A stretch of DNA of 64,000 nt, taken from Intestinibacter sp034113885 (GTDB taxonomy: Bacteria; Bacillota; Clostridia; Peptostreptococcales; Peptostreptococcaceae). This document shows positions 25,044 to 32,207 of the stretch, piece by piece (within the stretch, counting starts at the first letter, position 1; every line of letters starts with the position of its first letter). The translations under genes and the position numbers were made by a program. The notes below the pieces were generated by a model. The model did no database searches, was not told the origin of the DNA, and saw only the letters and a list, made by a program, of their open reading frames with translations. The stretch spans positions 1 to 64,000 of the forward strand of contig NZ_JAXEWM010000162.1 of NCBI RefSeq assembly GCF_034113885.1. Direction: 5' to 3'.

Positions 25044-25934
25044 ATGGATTTTATTATTGCCAAGGAAATTTTATCTAAAATACAATTTGATAATTCACAT
25101 TGGTTTGGAACTGACTACAATATGAATTTATATAGAGGCTGCTGTCACGGTTGTATCTACTGTGATAGCAGAAGTAATTGCTACAATATAGTAGAATTTG
25201 ATAAAGTTAAAATAAAAAAAGACTGCTTGACTATTTTAGAAAATCAGTTAAAAACAAAAAGAAAAACAGGAGTAATTCAAATAGGCGCTATGTCAGATAC
25301 ATACAACCCATTTGAAAAAAAGTACGAAATAACTAGAAATGCATTAAAATTAATCGACAAATACGGATTTGGCGTGGCTATAGCGACTAAATCAGATTTA
25401 ATATTAAGAGATATCGACATTCTGAAAAAAATAAACGAGCATTCTCCCGTCATAATCAAATTCACTATAACTACATTCAAAGACGAGCTCAGTAAAATAA
25501 TCGAACCAAATGTATGTCCTTCATCCGATAGATTTAAGGCTATAAAGATGCTCAGAGACGCAGGAATATACACAGGAGTTTTAATGATGCCAATGCTTCC
25601 GTTTATAACTGATACTAACGAAAATATAAAAAACATCGTAAATCTTGCATCTAAAAATAACGCCAATTTCATATATCCTATGTTTGGCGTTACTCTTAGA
25701 TCTAATCAGCGATTTTACTATTACGAAAAATTAAAGGAGAATTTTCCAAATCTTTTGTATAAATACGAAAATTTATACAAGGACAAATACGTTTGTAATA
25801 GTCCTAAATATAAATCACTACAGAGCTATTTCAAATATATGTGCTCTGAAGTAGGTATGACTTACCGCATGGAGGATATCATATTCCAATACAAATCTAG
25901 ATTTGAAAACGAGCAGATATCATTTGATTTATAA
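25044..25934 (+). CDS. SPL-family radical SAM protein
   Basis: 296 residues. The radical SAM motif C33-x3-C37-x2-C40 lies in LYRGCCHGCIYCDSRSNCY, the signature of the spore-photoproduct-lyase-like family (Rv2578c type). Conserved downstream segments include AMSDTYNPFEKKYEITRNAL, ATKSDLILRDIDIL and the YPMFGVTLRSNQRFYYYEKL region. The function of this subgroup is not known, and it is not SplB itself: it lacks the N-terminal SplB domain. The start at 25044 matches family N-termini but has no ribosome site. A GAAAGGAA site and an out-of-frame ATG at 25009 lie 35 bases upstream. Convergent with yjdF. Confidence 0.85.
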   Translation: MDFIIAKEILSKIQFDNSHWFGTDYNMNLYRGCCHGCIYCDSRSNCYNIVEFDKVKIKKDCLTILENQLKTKRKTGVIQIGAMSDTYNPFEKKYEITRNALKLIDKYGFGVAIATKSDLILRDIDILKKINEHSPVIIKFTITTFKDELSKIIEPNVCPSSDRFKAIKMLRDAGIYTGVLMMPMLPFITDTNENIKNIVNLASKNNANFIYPMFGVTLRSNQRFYYYEKLKENFPNLLYKYENLYKDKYVCNSPKYKSLQSYFKYMCSEVGMTYRMEDIIFQYKSRFENEQISFDL

Positions 25935-25961
25935 GGTGAGCTTTAAAAATTCACCTTATAA
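25929..25961. terminator. Stem-loop between convergent SPL and yjdF genes
   Basis: TTATAAGGTGA (25929-25939) and TCACCTTATAA (25951-25961) form a perfect 11-bp stem with an 11-base loop. It overlaps the SPL stop and lies 18 bases from the yjdF stop. No clear T-run follows on either strand, so termination may be weak. Confidence 0.55.
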
Positions 25962-25978
25962 ATCGTATAATTTTGTTT

Positions 25979-26398
25979 CTAATGACCTCTATGCTTTTCC
26001 TTTTTCTTTTGCTGCTTTAGCTCAAAGCTTCGTTTAGCTTCTTCCTCTTTTCTGAGCTTCTTTGCAGCCTTTTTAGTGTCTTTCATTTGTTCCTGCTGCA
26101 ATTTCAATGCCTGTTGAGACTTAGTACCTATACCAGTATTTTTTTGAGATTTGTGGATTTCCCTTTGCATACGTTTTGGGTTTATCTTATCCTTTTGAGG
26201 CTTTATGCCTGCAACAGGTGGACTAAATCTGAGTCTTCTCCAATTTTTGAGCATAAATTCATAAACCTCGCTGTCACTTGGCTCCTTGCCAAACGTTATC
26301 TTGCAAACCTCCAGCTTCTTTTTATAAACCCTCTCATAAAGTCCAATCCAAAATGGATCCTCGAACAAAATTGTCAGTTTCGCAGATACTTCATCCAT
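25979..26398 (-). CDS. yjdF: YjdF family protein (DUF2992)
   Basis: 139 residues. The N-terminal domain AKLTILFEDPFWIGLYERV...LEVCKITFGKEPSDSEVYEFML and the middle GIKPQKDKINPKRMQREIHKSQ are the YjdF/DUF2992 family. The C-terminal third is Lys/Glu/Gln-rich and likely a coiled coil. The biochemical role is unknown. In other Firmicutes its expression is controlled by a riboswitch that binds azaaromatic compounds, which suggests a role in handling toxic aromatics. The upstream leader here fits that class. A strong AAGGAGG ribosome site lies 7 bases before the ATG. Confidence 0.9.
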   Translation of the reverse strand: MDEVSAKLTILFEDPFWIGLYERVYKKKLEVCKITFGKEPSDSEVYEFMLKNWRRLRFSPPVAGIKPQKDKINPKRMQREIHKSQKNTGIGTKSQQALKLQQEQMKDTKKAAKKLRKEEEAKRSFELKQQKKKEKHRGH

Positions 26399-26404
26399 AA
26401 ACGT

Positions 26405-26500
26405 TCCTCCTTAAAAATTTATTATAAAGAATGGACAACCAAGGAGGCAGGTTACTTACGGAAAACCGCGTCTGGACTACCAACCAGAACTGTGTTTTTA
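26405..26500 (-). ncRNA. yjdF riboswitch leader with anti-Shine-Dalgarno segment
   Basis: The minus-strand leader of yjdF has a compact, GC-richer core (26428-26500) containing CTGGTTGGTAGTCCAG, GCGGTTTTCCG and GTAAGTAACC, consistent with the yjdF RNA motif as I recall it. Directly after the core, CCTCCTT (plus 26441-26447) is perfectly complementary to the yjdF Shine-Dalgarno AAGGAGG (plus 26406-26412), with two extra G-U pairs possible. This points to ligand control at translation initiation. Class assignment is by pattern memory, not by search. Confidence 0.75.
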
Positions 26501-26515
26501 TCTTTACTTATTAAA

Positions 26516-26544
26516 ATATTAATCTTTTGTATTTGTTATGTCAA
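26516..26544 (-). promoter_or_regulatory. Sigma-A promoter of yjdF
   Basis: Minus-strand -35 TTGACA (26539-26544, perfect), a 17-base spacer, and -10 TAATAT (26516-26521). Transcription would start near 26509, just upstream of the riboswitch core. Confidence 0.75.
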
Positions 26545-26571
26545 CATAGATTTATCCTTCTATATCTTGAA

Positions 26572-26832
26572 TTAGATGACTTCACTTTTATATAAATCAA
26601 ATATATTCGCAACCCTTATCTTATCTTCATTACATAAAGGATATATTCTTCCTTTAAAATCTACAATACCATTATCTATAAAAAATCCTAAAACATCGTG
26701 ACTTTTTTCCTTTGTATTTTTAATTTTGATAAAAACTAAATTTTTTAAAATAGGACCTGCAACAGGATTATTGATCAAATCCTTTATTTCCTTAAAATAA
26801 AATTCCTCCTTTTCTTCTATAGCTTTTTCCAT
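26572..26832 (-). CDS. Small protein resembling the C-terminal end of DUF4132-family proteins
   Basis: 86 residues. The segment LINNPVAGPILKNLVFIKI...FFIDNGIVDFKGRIYPLC...KIRVANIFDLY has the pattern I associate with the far C-terminal part of large DUF4132 (YehI/MolR-like) proteins: NPV..P.L..LVF...DG...D..G...L.....IR.A...DL. Its ATG overlaps the stop of the upstream gene (TAATG), and the two together read as one continuous family segment. Function unknown. It is either a coupled second gene or the continuation of the upstream frame by frameshift. Confidence in the family is moderate, from memory. Confidence 0.6.
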   Translation of the reverse strand: MEKAIEEKEEFYFKEIKDLINNPVAGPILKNLVFIKIKNTKEKSHDVLGFFIDNGIVDFKGRIYPLCNEDKIRVANIFDLYKSEVI

Positions 26833-27350
26833 TATTTTTTTATTCTATTATATTGATCCTTTAATTTTTTTACTATCCTTATTAGTTCAATTATATAGTC
26901 TTCTTTTTTATATTTACCTGGAACTGAGTTTAGTTCCTTACCATCTTTACTACATGCTATAAAGGCTTTTCCGAATTCATCTATAACAATTTTAACCTTT
27001 ATTTCATCTATAGTGTATTCTTCTAAATATATTTTTATATTTTCAATTAATTTATTTTCCATATTCAAGGCAAATCTTATAGGATCTTTATATCTACTAT
27101 TAATAGCTAGACTTCTAAGAGCTATATCACAAGCAAATTCTTCACTTACTTTTCTTTTAACTTTAAATTGTTTGCTTTCTTTCAAAAATTTTTGTATAAA
27201 TTCATATCTTTGAAGTAAATCCTTATCATCCTCTAATGGAATCAATGCATATAAAATCAAAAGATCTTTATTTCTTTTTTCGCTTATCTTTTTTCTAATT
27301 TCATTTTTGTCTAATGTTCTAATCTTTTCAAAATTTACTGAAAATAGCAT
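26832..27350 (-). CDS. Truncated DUF4132-like protein under LexA-like operators
   Basis: 172 residues, highly charged, no membrane segment. The pattern LLQRYEFIQKFLKESKQF...R..SE...DIALRSLAINSRYKDPIRFALNMENKL...VKIVIDEFGKAFIACSKDGKELNSVP...LKDQYNR resembles the middle-to-C-terminal part of DUF4132-family proteins, which normally exceed 1000 residues. Here only that part exists. It has its own start: an AAAGGGG site before the ATG at 27350, a promoter with TTGAAA and TATAAT, and two LexA-like boxes. That argues for an expressed, shortened gene rather than dead debris. The last sense codons are ATA AAA AAA before TAA. Confidence 0.65.
   Translation of the reverse strand: MLFSVNFEKIRTLDKNEIRKKISEKRNKDLLILYALIPLEDDKDLLQRYEFIQKFLKESKQFKVKRKVSEEFACDIALRSLAINSRYKDPIRFALNMENKLIENIKIYLEEYTIDEIKVKIVIDEFGKAFIACSKDGKELNSVPGKYKKEDYIIELIRIVKKLKDQYNRIKK
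26835..26841 (-). other. A7 slippery heptamer at the junction of the two DUF4132-like genes
   Basis: In the frame of the upstream gene the minus strand reads ATA AAA AAA TAA TGG, a perfect A AAA AAA -1 slip site directly before the stop. A -1 shift continues into ATA ATG GAA AAA GCT, exactly the frame of the 86-codon gene, and would give one product of about 258 residues. Start-stop overlap with reinitiation is the simpler alternative. Confidence 0.5.
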
Positions 27351-27383
27351 TTCCCCAACCCCTTTCTAATATTTTATAATCTA

Positions 27384-27412
27384 ATTATAGTACATACGTT
27401 CGATATTTTCAA
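27384..27412 (-). promoter_or_regulatory. Promoter of the DUF4132-like gene pair
   Basis: Minus-strand -35 TTGAAA (27407-27412), 17-base spacer and perfect -10 TATAAT (27384-27389), 34 bases before the ATG. The spacer contains one LexA-like box. Confidence 0.8.
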
Positions 27413-27435
27413 TATTTAAATCGAATATATGTTCG
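27390..27435 (-). promoter_or_regulatory. Two LexA-like (SOS) operators
   Basis: Minus-strand CGAACGTATGTAC (27390-27402) fills the spacer up to the -10. CGAACATATATTCG (27422-27435) lies just upstream of the -35. Both carry the CGAAC half-site and a purine/pyrimidine centre of the Firmicute SOS box CGAACRNRYGTTYC, each with about two deviations in the other half. Placement over the promoter fits repression. LexA is the best guess; another dyad-binding repressor is possible. Confidence 0.6.
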
Positions 27436-27450
27436 ATTTTTTTATATAAA

Positions 27451-27495
27451 TAAAAGCACCTTAGTTCGAACTTTTATCAAACTTAGATGCTTTTA
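27451..27495 (-). terminator. Stem-loop downstream of the flippase-like gene
   Basis: TAAAAGCACCTTAG (27451-27464) and CTTAGATGCTTTTA (27482-27495) form a 14-bp stem with two mismatches. On the minus strand TTTATATA follows, a weak T-run. It lies 36 bases after the stop of the flippase-like gene. A palindrome AGTTCGAACT (27463-27472) is partly in the loop. Confidence 0.55.
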
Positions 27496-27530
27496 TTATA
27501 AATTCTCCGCTCTTTTCGCATTCAACCCTA

Positions 27531-28628
27531 TTAAATTTGTTGAACAACTCTTTGTTTATAAACCTTATTTTCCTTTGCTGCCTTAATTCGCTCTGCTCTT
27601 TTCGCATTAGAATCTCCAACCCATTTAACTAATAAGAATAATCCGCACAAGAATACAAATAGGTAAAAGCTTATGCCTCTGCTAAGTAGCATAGCTTCAT
27701 TCAAGACTGTCACAGGGAATAAAAGCTTATATAACATTAAAAATCCGCTTTCACTAGCTCCCACAGATCCTGGAAGTGGCAATGCTGAAACTGATATAAA
27801 TAAAACAGCCTGTGCTCCCACAAATGTAAATATTGAATACTCACTAAATCCAAATGAACAATATATCCAATAAGGTATACTGTGAAGTGCAAATATTTGT
27901 ACACACTTTGTTATAAATGTTTTAAAAATTATACCTTTATTTTTTACGATATACATAGAGCAATCTTTGTATTCATCTATTACAGATTCTACTTTTTCCT
28001 TTATCATATCAGCTTTTTTAAATCTGCAAAAATGTAAAAATTTCACTAATACATTTAATAAATTTCTAACTCCATCACTGTAAAATAAAACCGATACGAT
28101 AAGCATTAGCATGAACAAATTGCATCCCACTCCAACGACAAACAATACCATAAGAGAATTAATATTTCCCAATAAAAGCGAACGTTGACTTATAAATCCA
28201 ATTAATGCGTACATAATTGTAACTGTTTGGAAGAATATAAATTCAACAAACAAGACTAATGTAGAATGAGAAATTTTAACGTCATCCTTGTACATTTGAT
28301 AAACTTGCATAGGTTGCCCGCCAGATGCAGATGGTGTAATTGAACTGAAGAAAAATCCATTTATTGAATAGTTTATGCATTTTAATAAATTAGTTTTATA
28401 TCCAAATACAGATAGATTTCTTCTAAAATTTATCGCCTCACACAATAAGAAAATACACATGCTCACAGCTCCAATAAGTAGATAAAATACATTTACTTCT
28501 GAGATAGTACTTATTACTGTTCTTAAATCCATATCTTTAAATACGAAATAAAATGTAAATACTATTAATATAAAAAATAATCCGCCATTTTTTAATATCT
28601 TTAAAAATAAATTTTTGTAATCCTTCAT
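27531..28628 (-). CDS. Lysylphosphatidylglycerol synthase/flippase-like membrane protein (PF03706)
   Basis: 365 residues with about eight membrane helices. The family pattern includes FSSITPSASGGQPMQVYQMY and ALPLPGSVGASESGF, the G..P...G..E motif of the UPF0104/AglD-type flippase domain found in MprF. There is no C-terminal lysyl-transfer domain. It probably moves or binds a lipid or glycolipid; the substrate is unknown. A GGGGGTG ribosome site precedes the ATG. Transcribed alone, with a 320-base leader-side gap. Confidence 0.82.
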   Translation of the reverse strand: MKDYKNLFLKILKNGGLFFILIVFTFYFVFKDMDLRTVISTISEVNVFYLLIGAVSMCIFLLCEAINFRRNLSVFGYKTNLLKCINYSINGFFFSSITPSASGGQPMQVYQMYKDDVKISHSTLVLFVEFIFFQTVTIMYALIGFISQRSLLLGNINSLMVLFVVGVGCNLFMLMLIVSVLFYSDGVRNLLNVLVKFLHFCRFKKADMIKEKVESVIDEYKDCSMYIVKNKGIIFKTFITKCVQIFALHSIPYWIYCSFGFSEYSIFTFVGAQAVLFISVSALPLPGSVGASESGFLMLYKLLFPVTVLNEAMLLSRGISFYLFVFLCGLFLLVKWVGDSNAKRAERIKAAKENKVYKQRVVQQI

Positions 28629-28905
28629 AGCTCACACCCCCATCGATTCATTCGTTTCTTTCTGTTTAGTATTATATATATAAAATCATAAATTTTTCTT
28701 ACTAAAAAGTTTAAGATTTTATGAAGATTTTTAATATTGTTCTATATATAATATATCACTTATACACACTATATAATCTTACAGTTAGCTTACAATTTTG
28801 TCACGCGATTTACATAAAATTAATACTAATCTTTTAAAATGAACTTTTTATTAATTATCACTGTACTAATACTATAATACAATGATACAAAAATCTTGTC
28901 AACAA
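28629..28905. other. Intergenic region before the flippase-like gene
   Basis: About 280 bases of very AT-rich DNA. A split inverted repeat ATAAAATC (28680-28687) / GATTTTAT (28715-28722), with an inner AAATTTTT / AAAAAGTTT stem, could form a hairpin about 50 bases before the minus-strand gene. A TATAAT-like -10 lies near 28671. No gene or known RNA recognised. Confidence 0.4.
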
Positions 28906-28940
28906 AAATAGCTATCTCGAAAATTTCAAAATAGCTATTT
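28906..28940 (-). terminator. Intrinsic terminator of the OLD-family gene
   Basis: AAATAGCTAT (28906-28915) and ATAGCTATTT (28931-28940) form a 10-bp stem with a 15-base loop. On the minus strand TTTTGTTG follows. It begins 8 bases after the stop of the OLD gene. Confidence 0.75.
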
Positions 28941-28948
28941 CTATCAAT

Positions 28949-30808
28949 TTATCCCATTACACCTAAATTTACAAATAATTTTCTAAAATTATCTACTGTT
29001 TTTTTGCTTAAAGTGACCTCTCTTGCAATGACCTTATCGTGAAATTCCTTAGCTGCCATAGTCTTATTTGCTTCGTATCTTATAGAAAATTTATTTTTGT
29101 CCTCCTCGCTTACAAGTGATTCTACAAATTCAGGATATTTAATTAGCTCCTTCTCATCAGGATTTTTCTTGCAATTTACGAAAAATACCTCTTTATTGAG
29201 TCTTAAGTTTAAACTCTCAATCAATTTATTACATTCAATAAATCCTGCCTTATCGTAATCGAGTATTACTTTGTAATTACATCCCCATCCAATCAATATA
29301 GATACAAGGGCATTTACATTTCCAGCTCCTACTGATGGGATTATATAAGGTCTAATTTCTTCATCTACATTTAGGTATTCAAGCATAGCTGTCAAATACA
29401 TGTAATCCGTAATTCCCTCTGTGACTATATTTAATTTATCAAGTCGAGGTCCTAAGTTGTACTTTATATCTGCTCCTATTGCCTTTAAGAGAGGTGTTAA
29501 AGTTTCTCTCTTTGATGCTGAATTAAACTTATTGTCGTATGCGTTGTTAAATATATGTGTTACGCCGTTTTCGTCCTTTTCTACAGCCCTTACATTTATT
29601 ATGTTTTCTGTATCTATCATGAAAGGCGAATGTGTCGTATAAAGCACCTGACTACCATTATTGCATAAGTTTTTAAGTAGCATAAGTAGCTCTCTTTGAG
29701 CATTTACATGTAAATATATCCCTGGCTCATCTAATAAGTAGACTATATTTTCGTCACCTAGATTTTTAGAAAGCAGATCTATAAATATATTTAAAAACCA
29801 TTTTAATCCATTACTTCTTTCAGTTATATAAGTTGTATGCTCGTTAGTCTTTACAAGTATTTTTAAATATTCATCGTTGAAATTCACTTTTATTTTTACG
29901 TTTTTATCTTCCTCGTAAAAATAATTAAATTTCTTTTGGATGTTGTATTTTACCTTTTCCTTGATGCTGTTTCTGCATTTTGTCTTTTCATTTTCGTCAG
30001 TAGACTCTATTGCATTCACAAATTCTTCTAAAGGTGCCTTTGTAACTAGCATAAATTTGTATAAAAGACCTTTTCTAGTTTTTATAGCCTCTTTGATTTC
30101 CTCTAGATTGTAAATACTTTGGAGCTCTTCTTCCTGCTTTCTATAATAAAATACTGGTAGCAGCTTATATTTTTTCTTAATTTTACTCTTTATAGTCTCT
30201 ATATGTCTTATCAAGGTGTAGCACTCTTCATTGTACTCTCCATCCACTATATACTTTTGTTGCGAAATCAAAACATCTAGTATTTCATTTAAATTCTTTT
30301 TGTATTTTATCCAAATCTTACTATTAATTTCCCCAAGTCTGCTTAATTTATAGCTTAAACTATCTATAAATTCTCTTGTAGTACCTTCTTTATGGATATT
30401 AAAATAGTTTATCAAATTCTCATTTAAATAGTTAATTGCATCGCTTAATTCCTTATCTCTATCGAATAATAGAGAAAAGCATCCTTTAAATTCAATATCA
30501 TCACTTGAATAAAAATTAAATTGAGTCTTTGAATCGTACTGATCTATAGAAAGTCTTCTACATTCTTCTTCTGTAAATTTAAGGTCTACAGTTATAACTA
30601 TATTTTTATTGGTATATCTATTTTTTTTACTAAAAAATTCTTCATTGATATAGTGAGTAAAAGAAATACTGCCTAAGGCTTCTAAAATATTACTTTTACC
30701 TGAATCATTTTTCCCTATCAAAGCTGTTATATTATCTTCTAGAAGCAAAATATTTCTCTCTTCTCCTAAAGATTTATAATTGTTGATTACTACATTTTTA
30801 ATCTTCAT
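28949..30808 (-). CDS. OLD-family ATP-dependent endonuclease (AAA ATPase plus TOPRIM)
   Basis: 619 residues. The N-terminal SMC/ABC-like ATPase has Walker A GKNDSGKSN (32-40), a long helical middle, and a Walker B region YLLDEPGIYLH followed by TTHSPFMID. The C-terminal TOPRIM nuclease domain has E464 (VTEGITDY) and D517/D519 (LDYDKAG). This is the overcoming-lysogenization-defect architecture. No UvrD-like helicase gene follows or precedes, so it is not a Gabija-type pair as it stands; it looks like a solitary OLD. Possible phage-defence or DNA-repair role. A terminator follows directly. Confidence 0.9.
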   Translation of the reverse strand: MKIKNVVINNYKSLGEERNILLLEDNITALIGKNDSGKSNILEALGSISFTHYINEEFFSKKNRYTNKNIVITVDLKFTEEECRRLSIDQYDSKTQFNFYSSDDIEFKGCFSLLFDRDKELSDAINYLNENLINYFNIHKEGTTREFIDSLSYKLSRLGEINSKIWIKYKKNLNEILDVLISQQKYIVDGEYNEECYTLIRHIETIKSKIKKKYKLLPVFYYRKQEEELQSIYNLEEIKEAIKTRKGLLYKFMLVTKAPLEEFVNAIESTDENEKTKCRNSIKEKVKYNIQKKFNYFYEEDKNVKIKVNFNDEYLKILVKTNEHTTYITERSNGLKWFLNIFIDLLSKNLGDENIVYLLDEPGIYLHVNAQRELLMLLKNLCNNGSQVLYTTHSPFMIDTENIINVRAVEKDENGVTHIFNNAYDNKFNSASKRETLTPLLKAIGADIKYNLGPRLDKLNIVTEGITDYMYLTAMLEYLNVDEEIRPYIIPSVGAGNVNALVSILIGWGCNYKVILDYDKAGFIECNKLIESLNLRLNKEVFFVNCKKNPDEKELIKYPEFVESLVSEEDKNKFSIRYEANKTMAAKEFHDKVIAREVTLSKKTVDNFRKLFVNLGVMG

Positions 30809-30878
30809 TTAAATCTCTCCCAACAAATTTTTTCTCCTTAATTAAATTATAATATCTATATTATTAAAAATACGAAAA

Positions 30879-30918
30879 AAAATCACAAATTATATAATTT
30901 TTTATAATTTGTGATTTT
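30879..30918. terminator. Long perfect terminator hairpin after uraA
   Basis: AAAATCACAAATTATA (30879-30894) and TATAATTTGTGATTTT (30903-30918) form a 16-bp perfect stem. On the minus strand TTTTTTCG follows. It closes the pyrR-uraA transcript. Confidence 0.88.
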
Positions 30919-30932
30919 ACTTTTTATTATTT

Positions 30933-32174
30933 TTAATTATTTATAGTTTCTAGATTAAAATCCTCTTCATTTTTAAATTCATCTTTATTTAAAACTCTAT
31001 TTAATATGACGCCCACTATCGCCGCTAAGCTAAGTCCTGTTAAGCTCGAAGTTTTAGATATTGGTATACCTATATTAATTCCAGCATAAGTGCTTAGATA
31101 AGAAGTTCCAAGACCTATTATAAGTACAGTCGCTATTATAGCTATATTTTTTGTGTTATCTTTATAACATTTACTGTCTCTTATACTCTTAATACCTACA
31201 TATGTTATCATTGAGAATAAATATATACTTATACCTCCCATAACAGCCTGTGGTATACTTTGTAAAAATCCTCCGAACTTACCTATACAAGATAGCACTA
31301 TTGCAAATACAGCTGTCAATTCTAACACTCTCGGATCGTAATTTTTAGTTATAGCTAAAAGCGCAGTATTTTCACCGTAAGTAGTATTAGCTGGACCTCC
31401 TACAAATCCTGCAAATATAGTTGCAAGACCGTCTCCTAATAGTGTTTTATTAAGACCTGGATCTTCTATAAAATTCTTACCTACAACTGTACCGTTAGTA
31501 GTTACATCACCTATATGCTCCATAAATGTGGCAAGAACTACTGGAGCTATTATAAATATCGCATCCATACTAAATTTAGGCAATCTAAAACTAGGAATTG
31601 CAAACCAACTAGCCCCGCTAGCTGCTGTTGTATCCACTAGGTTAAGCGCAAAGCTTACTGCTAGACCTATAAAAACTGCTATTATTACACCAAATTGCTT
31701 TATACTACCCTTTGCAAATTGATTTATACATATCGCTATCCCTAAAGTAAGTATTGCAACTGGTAGATATGTCGTAGCCATGTTAATTGCTGAAGGAATT
31801 AAATTTAAACCTATAACTGCTATCATCGCCCCTGTAACCTGTGGTGGGAAATATCTTTTTACCTTCTCCACCCCTATAAGCTTTATTACTAGAGACATCA
31901 CTAAATATAAAAATCCTGCTACTATAATTCCTCCTTGAGCATAAGCCAAATCTCCATTAAAAGCCTCTGAAACCTGGTTTATTACTCCTATAAATGCAAA
32001 ACTTGAGCCTAAAAATACTGGTACCTTCCAATCGGAACAAAAATGGAATATTAATGTTCCTACTCCTGCACAAAAGATTGCCACTGATGGATCAAATCCA
32101 GTCAATAAAGGAACTAATACAGTCGCTCCAAACATAGCAAGCAAATGTTGAAGTGATAAAGCCGCTTTTTTCAT
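30933..32174 (-). CDS. uraA: Uracil permease (NCS2 family)
   Basis: 413 residues with about 14 membrane segments. The NCS2 motifs include QHLLAMFGATVLVPLLTGFDPSVAIF at the N-terminus, ATFMEHIGDVTTNGTVVG (glutamate of the substrate site) and GGPANTTYGENTALLAITKNYDPRV. The last two are the classic UraA motifs around the nucleobase site. It follows pyrR by 33 bases and shares its attenuator-controlled leader, which supports uracil rather than xanthine as substrate. A clear AGGAGG site precedes the ATG. Confidence 0.95.
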   Translation of the reverse strand: MKKAALSLQHLLAMFGATVLVPLLTGFDPSVAIFCAGVGTLIFHFCSDWKVPVFLGSSFAFIGVINQVSEAFNGDLAYAQGGIIVAGFLYLVMSLVIKLIGVEKVKRYFPPQVTGAMIAVIGLNLIPSAINMATTYLPVAILTLGIAICINQFAKGSIKQFGVIIAVFIGLAVSFALNLVDTTAASGASWFAIPSFRLPKFSMDAIFIIAPVVLATFMEHIGDVTTNGTVVGKNFIEDPGLNKTLLGDGLATIFAGFVGGPANTTYGENTALLAITKNYDPRVLELTAVFAIVLSCIGKFGGFLQSIPQAVMGGISIYLFSMITYVGIKSIRDSKCYKDNTKNIAIIATVLIIGLGTSYLSTYAGINIGIPISKTSSLTGLSLAAIVGVILNRVLNKDEFKNEEDFNLETINN

Positions 32175-32207
32175 AAATGACCTCCTAATTTTATTTTTGT
32201 AGAAATT

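Noticed and set aside
26087..26575. 162-codon plus-strand reading frame opposite yjdF and its riboswitch
   Set aside because: Antisense to a well-supported gene, promoter and RNA; no family pattern and no ribosome site.
27463..27472. Third LexA-like site AGTTCGAACT
   Set aside because: Palindromic but lacks the four-base centre of an SOS box and lies within the loop and stem of a terminator-like hairpin.
28949..30808. Gabija-type defence pair (GajA-like)
   Set aside because: Nuclease is present, but no UvrD/GajB-like helicase gene lies on either side.
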